Shown: positions 1-8,624 of the stretch, one piece after another
How the letters are laid out: each line of letters opens with the position of its first letter
Numbering within the stretch: the stretch's first letter is position 1
Origin: Psychromarinibacter halotolerans
GTDB taxonomy: Bacteria > Pseudomonadota > Alphaproteobacteria > Rhodobacterales > Rhodobacteraceae
Direction of reading: 5' to 3'
Length of the DNA: 64,000 bases
NCBI RefSeq assembly: GCF_029168315.1
Contig: NZ_JARGYD010000001.1
Span: 1 to 64,000, forward strand
Notes under the pieces: model-generated
Seen by the model: only the letters and a program-made list of their open reading frames with translations
What the model was told of the DNA's origin: nothing
The model's database searches: none
Position numbers and translations under genes: made by a program

Positions 1-53
1 CCCCTCTGCGGCTGCGCCGCATTCACCCCCAGGATATTTTTAGACAGAAGAAG
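1..53 (+). repeat. palindromic intergenic repeat, divergent copy R1
   Basis: A G/C palindrome (GCGGC-tgc-GCCGC type) is followed by a run of C, then AGGATATTTTTAG and AGAAGAAG. It has the same architecture as four closer copies at 8039, 26095, 32922 and 59281 but differs in the middle. It sits downstream of the minus-strand TspO-like gene, so any plus-strand gene it follows lies left of the window. Probably a Rhodobacteraceae intergenic repeat; its function is unknown. Confidence 0.6.
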
Positions 54-89
54 CGGATGAGGGCCGCGCCGGAAGACGGGCGCGGCGCT

Positions 90-830
90 TCAGTTTCGGG
101 CGAGCAGGGACAGCGCGAGAATGCCGACGGCGCCGAGCAGGGCGGCGATGGCGAGTAGCGTCTGGCTGCCGAAGTTGGCGACCGCGATGCCCACGGCGGC
201 CCATGCGACGGCGGCGCCGTATTCCGGGGCGCGGCCTGCGCGGGTCAACACGGCGGCGGCGAACAGCAGCGCAAGGACCAGCACGATCCACGCCCAGGCC
301 AGCGCGCCGGGGCCGATGCCCCAGCCCGCGCCGACCAGCGCGACCGACACCCAGCTGGCGGCGGTCAGCCAGCCGGCATACAGGCCCAGCGGCACTTTCG
401 CCCACCACTCGTCGCGCGCGGGCGCCTTGAGGTAGGCCCAGACGGCGGTGCCCAGCATCAGCCAGATCAGGACCGTTGCGGTCAGCACCGACTGTTGCGC
501 CGTCGGAATCCACGCGGCGCCGATCACCAGAGAGATGGCCAGAGGCCAGCGCGTCGCGTCCCAGTCCGCCGCGTCGGCGCGTTTCAGCAGGCCGAAGCCC
601 GCGTGGGCGACAAGCCACGCGTAGATCAGCGACCAGATCGCGAAGGCATAGCCTGCGGGCTGGGCCGGGGGGTGGTCCTGCGGAATGGGGAATTGGTCCG
701 GCTCGAAGCCGCCGAAGCTTTGCGACACCACGGGGGACAGCACGAAGGCGATGGCCGCCGTTGCCACGATGATCGCTTTCATCCGCCCCCGGTCGTCGAC
801 CGGGGGACGGGGGGATTGTGTTTCGGTCAC
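90..830 (-). CDS. TspO/MBR-like tryptophan-rich membrane protein
   Basis: Hydrophobic protein of 246 residues, or 230 if the ATG at 782 is used. The first membrane segment begins right after that ATG, and several more segments cover most of the length. The stretch PAGYAFAIWSLIYAW resembles the proline/tryptophan motif of TspO/MBR proteins, which bind tetrapyrroles in the membrane and affect pigment and stress regulation in phototrophic alphaproteobacteria. It is longer than classical TspO (about 160 residues), so it is a distant relative at best. The GTG start overlaps the serS stop codon (GTGA), implying translational coupling; the ATG at 782 has a GGGGGCGG stretch directly before it and is an alternative start. 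Confidence 0.6.
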   Translation of the reverse strand: MTETQSPRPPVDDRGRMKAIIVATAAIAFVLSPVVSQSFGGFEPDQFPIPQDHPPAQPAGYAFAIWSLIYAWLVAHAGFGLLKRADAADWDATRWPLAISLVIGAAWIPTAQQSVLTATVLIWLMLGTAVWAYLKAPARDEWWAKVPLGLYAGWLTAASWVSVALVGAGWGIGPGALAWAWIVLVLALLFAAAVLTRAGRAPEYGAAVAWAAVGIAVANFGSQTLLAIAALLGAVGILALSLLARN

Positions 831-2113
831 TCGAACCCGCCGTTTGCCGTTATCCTGGTCTTTCCACCAAGATAGGGCGCCAGCACGGCGGGCAAGTCCA
901 CCGAGCCGTCTTCCCGCTGGCCGTTCTCGAGCACGGCGATCAGGCAGCGGCCCACCGCGACGCCCGACCCGTTCAGCGTGTGCACGTAATCCGGCTTGCC
1001 GCCTTCGGGGCGGAAGCGGGCGTTCATGCGCCGGGCCTGGAAGTCGCCGCAGACCGAGACCGAGCTGATCTCGCGGTAGGTGTCCTGACCGGGCAGCCAG
1101 ACCTCGATGTCATGCGTCTTCTTCGCGCCGAAGCCCATGTCGCCGGTGCACAGAACGATGGTGCGGTAGGGCAGGCCCAGCTTTTGCAGGATCGCCTCGG
1201 CGCAGCCGGTCATCCGCTCGTGTTCCTGAAGCGAGGCGTCGGGATGGGTGATCGACACCATCTCGACCTTCTCGAACTGGTGCTGGCGCAGCATGCCGGC
1301 CGTGTCCTTGCCGGCGCTGCCCGCTTCCGAGCGGAAGCACAGCGAATGGGCGGTCAGGCGGATCGGCAGGTCTTTCTCGTCGAGGATCTGTTCGCGCACC
1401 GTGTTGGTCAGCGTCACCTCGGACGTTGGGATCAGCCACCAGCCCTCGCGGGTCTGATAGCTGTCCTCGGCGAATTTCGGCAGCTGATTGGTGCCGTACA
1501 TCGCCTCTTCGCGGACCAGCACCGGGGTGTTGGTTTCCGCCAGCCCGTGTTCGGTGACGTGGGTGTCCAGCATGAACTGCGCCAGCGCCCGGTGCAGCCG
1601 CGCCATCGCGCCGCGCAGCACGACAAAGCGCGCGCCCGACAGCTTGGCGGCGGTCTCGAAATCGAGCCCCGCGGCGCAGGACAGCTCGTAATGTTCCTTC
1701 GGCGCGAAGTCGAAGCTGCGCGGCTCGCCCCAGCGGCGGATCTCGACGTTGTCGTCTTCAGATGTGCCGTCGGGCACGTCGTCGAACGGCAGGTTCGGCA
1801 GGCCCAGCAGCATGTCGCGTAGCCGCTCGTCGCCGGCCTTCGCCTCTTCGTCGAGGGCGGCGATTTCGTCTTTTTTGGCGGCGACCAATGCGCGCAGGCG
1901 CTCGAACTCTGCCTCGTCGCCCTTGGCCTTGGCGGCGCCCACCTGCTTGGAGGCGGCGTTGCGTTCGGCCAGCGCGGCCTCTGCCTTGGAGATCGCCTCG
2001 CGGCGCGCGGCGTCGGCGGCGAGGATCTCGGCCGATACAGGCGACACGCCCAGCCGCCCCAAAGCGGCGTCGAAGACGTCGGGGTTTTCGCGGATGAAAC
2101 GGATGTCGTGCAT
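827..2113 (-). CDS. serS: seryl-tRNA synthetase
   Basis: Class II aminoacyl-tRNA synthetase charging tRNA-Ser and tRNA-Sec in the cytoplasm. The 428-residue protein has the usual N-terminal coiled-coil arm (about residues 30-100, Ala/Glu/Lys rich) that grips the long tRNA variable arm. The catalytic core follows, with the serine-site TSEVTLTN, motif 2 around CFRSEAGSAGKDTAGMLR and motif 3 around GVAVGRCLIAVLENGQ. I use the ATG at 2113 (MHDIRFIRENPDVF), the standard start of the family; the reading frame stays open for 20 codons upstream but that part is not SerS-like. The downstream TspO-like gene overlaps its stop codon. Confidence 0.97.
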   Translation of the reverse strand: MHDIRFIRENPDVFDAALGRLGVSPVSAEILAADAARREAISKAEAALAERNAASKQVGAAKAKGDEAEFERLRALVAAKKDEIAALDEEAKAGDERLRDMLLGLPNLPFDDVPDGTSEDDNVEIRRWGEPRSFDFAPKEHYELSCAAGLDFETAAKLSGARFVVLRGAMARLHRALAQFMLDTHVTEHGLAETNTPVLVREEAMYGTNQLPKFAEDSYQTREGWWLIPTSEVTLTNTVREQILDEKDLPIRLTAHSLCFRSEAGSAGKDTAGMLRQHQFEKVEMVSITHPDASLQEHERMTGCAEAILQKLGLPYRTIVLCTGDMGFGAKKTHDIEVWLPGQDTYREISSVSVCGDFQARRMNARFRPEGGKPDYVHTLNGSGVAVGRCLIAVLENGQREDGSVDLPAVLAPYLGGKTRITANGGFE

Positions 2114-2470
2114 GGGATCGGCCCTTTGCTTGTGATGCGCGGGCGTCAAAGCATCAAACGCGGGGCCGGTCAATGAGCCTGACGCCCGCCAAGGGCGCGG
2201 GCGGCGTGCCGGTTGTCCGGCGGCGATGACACAAACCCTGCGAAACCGTGAAGCCGCGTGTGCGCCGAAAAGCGCCGCAGGGCCCTTGCCGTGGCTGTTT
2301 CCGGCGGAAATCCCACCCCGTCCGCCTTGTCACCCCACGCCAAATGCGTATGTAGCGCATGTCGCACCGGGCGGGGCGGATCGGGTTGAGTCCGGTCCTG
2401 ACCGCCGCTAGGGTGCGCGCCAATTCAGAGAAGGGGGCGGACAAGCCCTCGCCACGCAAGGGAAGACCTC
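2114..2470. other. divergent intergenic region serS/yajC
   Basis: About 350 bases separate serS (minus) from yajC (plus) and must hold both promoters. I see no convincing coding sequence; the frames that stay open are G+C-driven. A small palindrome, ATGCG-N7-CGCAT at 2344-2360, is the only symmetrical element noticed and could be an operator or chance. Confidence 0.5.
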
Positions 2471-2800
2471 ATGTTTGCCACGCCTGCCTTCGCGCAAGCC
2501 ACCGGAGGCGGAGCCGCCGGAGCCTTCGGTTCCTTCATTCCGCTGATCCTCATCTTCGCCATCATGTACTTCCTGCTGATCCGTCCGCAGCAGAAGAAGG
2601 TGAAGGAACACCAGAAGATGGTCGAAGCGCTGCGCCGGGGCGACCAGGTGATCACGCAGGGCGGGATCATCGGCAAGGTCACCAAGGTGAAGGAAGACGG
2701 CGAGATCGAGGTCGAGATCGCCACCGGCGTCAAGGTGCGCGTGATCAAGAGCACCGTCGCGCAGGTCGTGTCCAAGACCGAACCCGCCGCCGAAGAGTGA
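2471..2800 (+). CDS. yajC: preprotein translocase subunit YajC
   Basis: Small inner-membrane accessory subunit of the SecDF-YajC complex. The 109-residue protein has one transmembrane segment (about residues 17-37, ending in MYFLLIRPQQKK), the hallmark of YajC. A soluble domain follows with the typical LRRGDQVITQGGIIGKV motif. It is the first gene of yajC-secD-secF, with 25 bases to secD, consistent with one transcript. Confidence 0.95.
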   Translation: MFATPAFAQATGGGAAGAFGSFIPLILIFAIMYFLLIRPQQKKVKEHQKMVEALRRGDQVITQGGIIGKVTKVKEDGEIEVEIATGVKVRVIKSTVAQVVSKTEPAAEE

Positions 2801-2825
2801 TCGACTAGCCTCGGAAGGGCGTTTC

Positions 2826-4487
2826 ATGCTGCAGATCCCTCTGTGGAAACGGGTCGTCATCCTCGGCCTCGTGGTGTTCGGGCTTCTTTTCGCGCTGCCC
2901 AACCTGTTCTATCCGCGCGTCGAGATGCACAACGACGCCGTTGCCGAAATCGAGCGCATGGGCGCCACGCCGGAGCGCGAGGCGGCCGCGTCGTCCTGGC
3001 CCTCGTGGCTTCCGGCGACGCTGGTGAACCTTGGTCTCGATCTTCGGGGCGGGGCGCACCTTCTGGCCGAAGTCCGGGTCGAGGATGTCTACGTCGACCG
3101 GATGAACGGCTATTGGCCCGAGATCCGCGATGCCCTGCGCGACGAGCGTGACACGGTCGGGACGATCCGCCGTGTCGACGCGCCGGCCGGGGAACTGCAT
3201 GTCCGCATCAGCCAGTCCGACGGCATGGCCCGCGCGCTGGAGGTCGTTCGCGGCCTTGCGCGGCCCGTGGTCAGCCTGACGGGCGCGGGCGCCACCGACA
3301 TCACGGTGGCGGGCAGCGGCGACACGATCATCGTGCAACTGACCGACGCCGAGAAGCAGGCCACCGACGACCGCACCATCCAGCAGTCGCTGGAGATCAT
3401 CCGCCGCCGCGTCGACGAGGTCGGCACGCGCGAACCGACGATCCAGCGGCAGGGTGCGGACCGCATCCTGATCCAGGTGCCCGGCATCGGGTCGGCCGAG
3501 GAACTGAAGGCGCTGATCGGCACCACCGCGAAGCTGACCTTCCAGCCGGTCGTCCGCCGCACCACCAACGCTGACGAGTCGCCCGGCGCACGCAACGTGA
3601 TCCTGCCGTCGCTGGACGAAGAGGGCGTGTATTACGTTCTAGAGGACACCGCAGTCGTCACCGGCGAGGAACTGAACGACAGCCAGCCGGCGTTCGACCA
3701 GAACGGCCAGCCGGCAGTGACCTTCCGGTTCAACCCGTCGGGTGCACGGAAGTTCGGCCAGTACACCGCCGAGAACGTCGGATCGCTGTTCGCCATCGTG
3801 CTGGACGACGAGGTGATCTCGGCGCCCCAGATCCGCGAGGCGATCCCCTCCGGGTCGGGGCAGATCACCGGCAACTTCTCGGTCGAGGAATCGACCCAGC
3901 TGTCCGTCCTGCTGCGCGCAGGCGCGCTGCCCGCCGAGATGACGTTCCTTGAAGAACGCACCATCGGGCCGGAACTGGGCGCGGACTCGATCGCCGCCGG
4001 TCGGATCGCCTGTATCATCGCCTTCGTTGCGGTGCTGCTGTTCATGGGCCTCAGCTATGGCTGGTTCGGCATCCTTGCCAACGTCGCCCTGCTGCTGAAC
4101 GTGGGCTTGATTTTTGGCCTGCTGTCGATGATCGGCGCGACGCTGACGCTGCCGGGCATCGCGGGGATCGTGCTGACCATCGGTATGGCGGTCGACGCCA
4201 ACGTGCTGGTGTTCGAGCGTATCCGCGAAGAACTGAAAACCGCGCGCGGACCGTCCCGCGCCATCGAGCTTGGCTACGAGAAGGCTCTGTCGGCCATCCT
4301 TGATGCCAACATCACCACGTTCATCACCGCCGTGATCCTGTTCGTCATGGGGTCCGGCCCGGTGCGCGGCTTTGCCGTCACGCTGGGTCTGGGCATCCTG
4401 ACCTCGGTCTTCACCGCCATCTTCGTGACGCGCCTGCTTATCGTGATGTGGTTCGAGCGCCGCCGTCCGAAAACCATCGAGGTGTAA
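2826..4487 (+). CDS. secD: protein translocase subunit SecD
   Basis: RND-superfamily membrane protein that, with SecF, uses the proton-motive force to complete export of proteins through SecYEG. The 553-residue protein has an N-terminal membrane segment (residues 7-28), the D1 motif GLDLRGGAHLL near residue 65, a large periplasmic domain and a C-terminal block of five membrane segments containing GMAVDANVLVFERIREE, which carries the conserved charged residues of the family. The AAGGGCG stretch before the ATG is a reasonable ribosome-binding site. secF follows after one base. Confidence 0.97.
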   Translation: MLQIPLWKRVVILGLVVFGLLFALPNLFYPRVEMHNDAVAEIERMGATPEREAAASSWPSWLPATLVNLGLDLRGGAHLLAEVRVEDVYVDRMNGYWPEIRDALRDERDTVGTIRRVDAPAGELHVRISQSDGMARALEVVRGLARPVVSLTGAGATDITVAGSGDTIIVQLTDAEKQATDDRTIQQSLEIIRRRVDEVGTREPTIQRQGADRILIQVPGIGSAEELKALIGTTAKLTFQPVVRRTTNADESPGARNVILPSLDEEGVYYVLEDTAVVTGEELNDSQPAFDQNGQPAVTFRFNPSGARKFGQYTAENVGSLFAIVLDDEVISAPQIREAIPSGSGQITGNFSVEESTQLSVLLRAGALPAEMTFLEERTIGPELGADSIAAGRIACIIAFVAVLLFMGLSYGWFGILANVALLLNVGLIFGLLSMIGATLTLPGIAGIVLTIGMAVDANVLVFERIREELKTARGPSRAIELGYEKALSAILDANITTFITAVILFVMGSGPVRGFAVTLGLGILTSVFTAIFVTRLLIVMWFERRRPKTIEV

Positions 4488-4488
4488 G

Positions 4489-5457
4489 ATGCGACTGAGA
4501 CTTGTTCCGCAGGAAACCAACATCGACTTCTTCAAGGCGCGGAAGATCACCTTCGGCGTGTCGATGGTGCTGATGGTCCTTTCGCTGGTCGCTTGGTTCA
4601 CGCTGGGCCTGAACTTCGGCATCGACTTCCGGGGCGGCACCACGCTGCGGACGGAATCGGTGAACGCCGTCGACGTGGGCGCCTATCGCGATGCGATGCA
4701 GCCGCTGGAACTGGGCGACGTGGCGATCTCCGAGGTGTTCGATCCGACCTTCGGCGACGACGAGAACGTTGCGATGATCCGCATTCAGGCGCAGGACGAT
4801 CAGGAAAGCGTCACCGCCGAAACGGTGGCGCAGGTCGAGGCGGCCTTGCAAGAGGTCGATCCCGAGATCCGCTTCACCTCGGTCGAAAGCGTCGGTCCGA
4901 AGGTGTCTGGCGAATTGATCCAGACCGCGTTCCTTGCGGTGGCGTTGTCGCTTGCGGCGATCATGATCTACATCTGGCTGCGGTTCGAATGGCAGTTCTC
5001 GCTGGGGGCCGTGGTGGCGCTGTTCCACGACGTGCTGCTGACCATCGGGATCTTCTCGATCACGCAGATCCGCTTCGACCTTGCGACGATCGCGGCGCTG
5101 CTGACCATTGTGGGCTATTCGATCAACGACACCGTGGTCATCTTCGACCGGGTGCGCGAGAACCTGATCAAGTACAAGAAGAAGGCCCTTCAGGACGTCA
5201 TGAACCTGTCGGTGAACGAGACGCTGTCGCGCACGGTGATGACGTCGGGCACCACGCTGATCGCGCTGATCGCGCTGCTGATCCTTGGCGGCGACGTGAT
5301 CCGGGGCTTCGTCTTCGCGATCACTTGGGGCGTTGTGGTCGGGACCTATTCGTCGGTCTACGTGGCAAAGAACATCGTGCTGATGCTGGGCACCAAGCGC
5401 GACTGGTCGAAGCCGGACAAGACCGAGGGCAACCAGTTCGCGAACGTCGACCCGTGA
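4489..5457 (+). CDS. secF: protein translocase subunit SecF
   Basis: Partner of SecD in proton-driven protein export. The 322-residue protein starts one base after the secD stop codon, so the pair is translationally linked. It has the N-terminal membrane helix, the motif GIDFRGGTTL near residue 43, and a C-terminal membrane block with YSINDTVVIFDRVREN, the counterpart of the SecD charged motif. A strong intrinsic terminator follows at 5483-5517 and ends the yajC-secD-secF unit. Confidence 0.97.
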   Translation: MRLRLVPQETNIDFFKARKITFGVSMVLMVLSLVAWFTLGLNFGIDFRGGTTLRTESVNAVDVGAYRDAMQPLELGDVAISEVFDPTFGDDENVAMIRIQAQDDQESVTAETVAQVEAALQEVDPEIRFTSVESVGPKVSGELIQTAFLAVALSLAAIMIYIWLRFEWQFSLGAVVALFHDVLLTIGIFSITQIRFDLATIAALLTIVGYSINDTVVIFDRVRENLIKYKKKALQDVMNLSVNETLSRTVMTSGTTLIALIALLILGGDVIRGFVFAITWGVVVGTYSSVYVAKNIVLMLGTKRDWSKPDKTEGNQFANVDP

Positions 5458-5482
5458 GAGGGTCGGCCTTGATGGAAGACAA

Positions 5483-5517
5483 AAGCGCGCTGCCCAGCCG
5501 GGTGGCGCGTTTCTTTT
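5483..5517 (+). terminator. intrinsic terminator after secF
   Basis: A 13-base-pair stem (5483-5495 with 5500-5512, three G-T wobbles, loop AGCC) has A's at its foot and is followed by TTTCTTTT. It overlaps the TTG at 5516 that would otherwise allow an earlier start for the next gene, which argues for the ATG at 5549. Confidence 0.85.
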
Positions 5518-5548
5518 GGCCGCCGCGCGACGCGCGCCTTCTGCCGCC

Positions 5549-6313
5549 ATGCTGACCGCCGCACTGACCGCCGTGGAAGCCGCGCTTGGCACCGATGGTT
5601 TCGCTTGGCTGGCCGTCGCCGCGATCCTTGCGGGGCTCGTGCGCGGCTTCACCGGCTTTGGCACCGCGATGGTGTACCTGCCGATCGCGGGGCAGTTCCT
5701 GCCACCGGTGCAGGCGCTGGTCACGCTGATCCTGATCGACTTCATCGGCCCGATGCCCGCCGTGCCCCGCGCCATCCGCGAAGGCCACACCCGCGACGTG
5801 ATGCGGCTGGTCGCGGGCGTGCTTGTGGGTGCGCCCATCGGGGTGGCGATCCTGCTGCTGCTGCCGCCCGACGCGTTCCGGGCGGGGGTGTCGCTGATCA
5901 GCCTTGCCCTGCTGGCGGCGCTGATTTCTGGTGTCCGCTATACCGGCACCGTGAGCCGCCCGATGATCTACGGGATCGGCGGGATTTCCGGCATCCTGCA
6001 CGGCGCAGCGGGGCTGCCGGGGCCGCCGGTGATCCTGCTGTACATGGCGCGCCCGCTTCCGGTCGAGGTGATCCGCGCCTCGGTTCTGTTGTTCCTATTC
6101 CTTGCCGACATCCTTGTGATGGCGATCTTCGGCATCCGGGGACTGCTGGACGGCCCGTCGCTGGTGCTTGGCCTCTGCCTTGTGCCGCCCTATCTTGCCG
6201 CCGTGATGCTGGGCGCACGCCTGTTCCATCCGCGCCTTGCGACGGTCTACCGCTGGGCCGCGTACACGATCATCGCCGTCTCGGCGATCAGCGGTCTGCC
6301 GATCTGGTCCTGA
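5549..6313 (+). CDS. TauE/SafE family membrane exporter
   Basis: Integral membrane protein of 254 residues with about seven or eight hydrophobic segments in two similar halves. The first half contains GLVRGFTGFGTAMVYLPI and the second GGISGILHGAAGLPGPPV, the paired glycine-rich motifs of the TauE/SafE (DUF81) family, thought to export sulfur-containing or organic anions such as sulfoacetate. The substrate here is unknown. The frame opens with TTG at 5516, but that lies inside the secF terminator, so the ATG at 5549 is preferred. It lies between secF and the Mth938/ccm genes, where other rhodobacteria often have no such gene, suggesting an insertion. Confidence 0.85.
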   Translation: MLTAALTAVEAALGTDGFAWLAVAAILAGLVRGFTGFGTAMVYLPIAGQFLPPVQALVTLILIDFIGPMPAVPRAIREGHTRDVMRLVAGVLVGAPIGVAILLLLPPDAFRAGVSLISLALLAALISGVRYTGTVSRPMIYGIGGISGILHGAAGLPGPPVILLYMARPLPVEVIRASVLLFLFLADILVMAIFGIRGLLDGPSLVLGLCLVPPYLAAVMLGARLFHPRLATVYRWAAYTIIAVSAISGLPIWS

Positions 6314-6362
6314 CCACCCGGGACCGCGCCCGCGACCCGAAACCGAACCCAACGGAGGCACC

Positions 6363-6716
6363 ATGCGCCTGAACGAGATCCGCAACTTCGACGGCCCGCC
6401 CATCGACGGTTACGGCCCCGGCTTCTTCCGCGTCGGCGGTACCGTCTGGCAGGGCGGGGTGTTCGTCACGCCATCGGGCGTGCAGGGCTGGACCGGGTTC
6501 GACGATACCGCGCCGCTTGTCGAAGCGGCCGGGGACATCGACGTGCTGTTCATCGGCACCGGGGCCGATCCGGAATATCTGCCCGCCGCCTTCCGCACCG
6601 CGCTGGAAGCAGTCGGGCTGGGGCTGGAACCGATGGCCTCGCCGCCCGCGGCGCGCACCTACAACGTGCTGCTGTCGGAAGGCCGCCGCGTCGGAGTGGC
6701 GCTGTTGCCGGTGTAA
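6363..6716 (+). CDS. Mth938-like (DUF498) domain protein
   Basis: Cytoplasmic protein of 117 residues matching the Mth938/NDUFAF3-like fold. It has an N-terminal segment with YGPGFFRVGG, the core DVLFIGTG, and a C-terminal region with TYNVLLSEGRRVGVALLPV, typical of the family. The eukaryotic relative NDUFAF3 helps assemble complex I; the bacterial role is not established. A strong GGAGG site lies 5 bases before the ATG. In related bacteria this gene sits between secF and ccmA, as here. Confidence 0.85.
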   Translation: MRLNEIRNFDGPPIDGYGPGFFRVGGTVWQGGVFVTPSGVQGWTGFDDTAPLVEAAGDIDVLFIGTGADPEYLPAAFRTALEAVGLGLEPMASPPAARTYNVLLSEGRRVGVALLPV

Positions 6717-6754
6717 GCTTTCCCGCGCCTGCGCGATCCGCTAAGCGTTCCGGC

Positions 6755-7372
6755 ATGGTACTGACCGTCCAAGATTTGGCCTGCGCGCGCGGGGGCATCC
6801 CGGTGCTGGAGCACGTCACCTTCGCCCTGTCGCCGGGCGAGGTGCTGCTGTTGCGCGGGCCGAACGGGATCGGCAAGACGACCCTGTTGCGCACCATCGC
6901 GGGGCTGCAGCCGCCGCTGGCCGGCGTGGTCGACTGCGCGCCGGACGCGATTGCCTACGGCGCCCATGCGGACGGCCTGAAAGCAACGCTGTCGGTGGCC
7001 GAGAACCTGTCGTTCTGGGCCGGGGTCTATGGCGGCACGGATATCGAGCCGGCGCTGGCGGCGTTCAACCTTGAGAAGCTGCGCGACCGCGCGGCGCAGA
7101 ACCTGTCGGCGGGACAGAAGCGGCGGCTGGGGCTGGCGCGGCTGTTGGTGACCGGGCGCCCGGTCTGGGCGCTGGACGAGCCGACGGTCTCGCTGGACGT
7201 GGCAAGCGTGGCGCTGTTCGCCGAGGCAGTGCGCAGCCATTGCCGGGCCGGGGGCGCGGCGCTGATCGCGACGCATATCGATCTGGGTTTCGAGGCGCGG
7301 GAACTGGACGTGGCGCCGTTCCGCGCGGTCGAGCCCGCCGTCGCGACCGGATTTGACGAGGCGTTCCTGTGA
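6755..7372 (+). CDS. ccmA: heme exporter ATP-binding protein CcmA
   Basis: ABC-type ATPase of the cytochrome c maturation system I, which works with CcmB, C, D to release holo-CcmE. The 205-residue protein has Walker A GPNGIGKTT (35-43), the signature LSAGQKRRLGLARLL and Walker B VWALDEP. Its stop overlaps the ccmB start by four bases. The rest of the ccm operon is not in the window. Confidence 0.95.
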   Translation: MVLTVQDLACARGGIPVLEHVTFALSPGEVLLLRGPNGIGKTTLLRTIAGLQPPLAGVVDCAPDAIAYGAHADGLKATLSVAENLSFWAGVYGGTDIEPALAAFNLEKLRDRAAQNLSAGQKRRLGLARLLVTGRPVWALDEPTVSLDVASVALFAEAVRSHCRAGGAALIATHIDLGFEARELDVAPFRAVEPAVATGFDEAFL

Positions 7373-8022
7373 TCCGGCTGTTCCTGCGCGACCTGACGCT
7401 GGCGGTGCGGGCGGGCGGCGGCTTTGGCCTTGGGCTGGCGTTTTTCCTGATCGTCGTGGTGCTGGTGCCCTTCGGCGTCGGCCCCGAGTCGCAGACCCTT
7501 CGCATCATCGCGCCGGGCGTGCTGTGGGTGGGCGCGCTGCTGGCCTGCCTGCTGTCGCTGGACCGCATCTTCCAGCTGGATTTCGAGGACGGCTCGCTGG
7601 ACCTGCTGGCCACCGCGCCGATCCCGCTCGAGGCGGTGGCGGCGATGAAGGCAGCGGCGCACTGGATGACCACGGGCCTGCCGCTGACGCTGGCGGCGCC
7701 GGTGCTGGCGATTCTGCTGAACATGGAGTCGGGCTTTGGCTGGCTGACCCTGTCGCTGGCGCTGGGGACCCCGGCGCTGTCGATGATCGGCGCGTTCGGC
7801 GCGGCGCTGACGGTGGGCCTGAAGCGGGGCGGGCTGCTGCTGTCGCTGCTGGTCCTGCCGCTGTACGTGCCGACTCTGATCTTCGGCGCCGAGGTGGTCC
7901 GCCGCGGGACCGAGGGGCTGGCCGTGGGCACGCCGCTTGCGCTGTTGGCGGGGATCACGCTGGGCACGCTGGCGCTTTTGCCCTTCGCGGCGGCAGCGGC
8001 GCTGCGTGTGAACCTGCGCTAA
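7369..8022 (+). CDS. ccmB: heme exporter membrane protein CcmB
   Basis: Membrane subunit of the CcmAB transporter needed for c-type cytochrome maturation. The 217-residue protein has about six hydrophobic segments and the family stretch LDRIFQLDFEDGSLDLL. It starts with GTG overlapping the ccmA stop (GTGA), so the two are translationally coupled. ccmC, normally next, is absent: a palindromic repeat and a tRNA gene follow instead, so the rest of the pathway must be encoded elsewhere. Confidence 0.94.
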   Translation: MIRLFLRDLTLAVRAGGGFGLGLAFFLIVVVLVPFGVGPESQTLRIIAPGVLWVGALLACLLSLDRIFQLDFEDGSLDLLATAPIPLEAVAAMKAAAHWMTTGLPLTLAAPVLAILLNMESGFGWLTLSLALGTPALSMIGAFGAALTVGLKRGGLLLSLLVLPLYVPTLIFGAEVVRRGTEGLAVGTPLALLAGITLGTLALLPFAAAAALRVNLR

Positions 8023-8038
8023 GGCTGGTGGGTGGACA

Positions 8039-8099
8039 GGGGGCTCTGCCCCCGCCGCGCTTCGCGCGACTCCCCCGAGGTACTTGGAAAGAGAAGAAG
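8039..8099 (+). repeat. palindromic intergenic repeat R2
   Basis: The element reads GGGGGCTCTGCCCCC (hairpin), a second G/C hairpin (CCGCGCTTCGCGCG), CTCCCCCGAGGTA and an AGAGAAGAAG tail. It begins 17 bases after the ccmB stop codon, in the same orientation as the gene. It belongs to the family also seen at 26095, 32922 and 59281. Confidence 0.85.
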
Positions 8100-8143
8100 C
8101 AGGACTTTCCACCGGGGAGCGGTTGCGCTAAGAGCCAATCCGT

Positions 8144-8220
8144 CGGGGCGTGGCGCAGCCTGGTAGCGCGTCTGTTTTGGGTACAGAAGGTCGTGAGTTC
8201 GAATCTCGCCGCCCCGACCA
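8144..8220 (+). tRNA. tRNA-Pro (anticodon TGG)
   Basis: A complete 77-base cloverleaf. The acceptor stem is CGGGGCG paired with CGCCCCG, the D-loop contains AGCCTGGTAGC, the anticodon loop is TTTGGGT with anticodon TGG, and the T-loop is GTTCGAATC. The terminal CCA is encoded. It lies alone between ccmB and the nrdJ leader. Confidence 0.97.
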
Positions 8221-8291
8221 TCCACCACATCTGGGTTTGTTGGCGCCGTGTGGGCGATTCCGGCGCGATTGCGATCCCGTTCTCTGACTAC

Positions 8292-8328
8292 ATCTGGTGG
8301 GGTGCCGGGGCGAATTCACACCAGATGA
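8292..8328. repeat. inverted repeat CATCTGGTG / CACCAGATG
   Basis: Perfect 9-base arms at 8292-8300 and 8320-8328 with a 19-base spacer. The sequence ACATCTGG also occurs just after the tRNA, near 8229. It could be an RNA hairpin or a protein-binding site. Confidence 0.6.
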
Positions 8329-8514
8329 TGCGGTTTCGGCGTCGTGGAATCGCCCAAAATTGGCGCAGCTTCGGTGACGGAAATGCTTGGCGTTGTAGGG
8401 ATGCAACGTCGCGTCACCCGGCCGATGCGGGCGCCGGCCGCGGTCTGCGGCCCGGCGGCGAACATCACCCCGTTTACCAATAATGCAGGCTAAGCCTCTT
8501 ATCTGCGGATCATA

Positions 8515-8549
8515 TTCGTTACGGTCCCCCCGCGCGGCGCCGTGACGAA
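8515..8549. repeat. inverted repeat TTCGTTACGG / CCGTGACGAA
   Basis: Ten-base arms (8515-8524 and 8540-8549, one G-T wobble) flank a C/G-rich 15-base loop. It would form a stable RNA hairpin in the leader or intergenic RNA before nrdJ. Confidence 0.55.
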
Positions 8550-8593
8550 GGCCCGCAGGGAATCGCCTTGCGCGTGCAGGGCGCGGTCGGCTG

Positions 8594-8624
8594 TCATCCA
8601 CAGACGGGAAGTTTTCTGTGGACA
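8594..8624. promoter_or_regulatory. two opposed DnaA-box-like sequences upstream of nrdJ
   Basis: TCATCCACA at 8594-8602 differs by one base from the DnaA box TTATCCACA. TGTGGACA at 8617-8624, on the other strand, is a weaker match. Together they form an inverted repeat with a two-base bulge. DnaA is known to act on ribonucleotide reductase genes in Escherichia coli; a role here is inference only. Confidence 0.3.

Noticed and set aside
5472..5555. 27-codon frame after secF
   Set aside because: It is the sequence of the secF terminator stem-loop read as protein.
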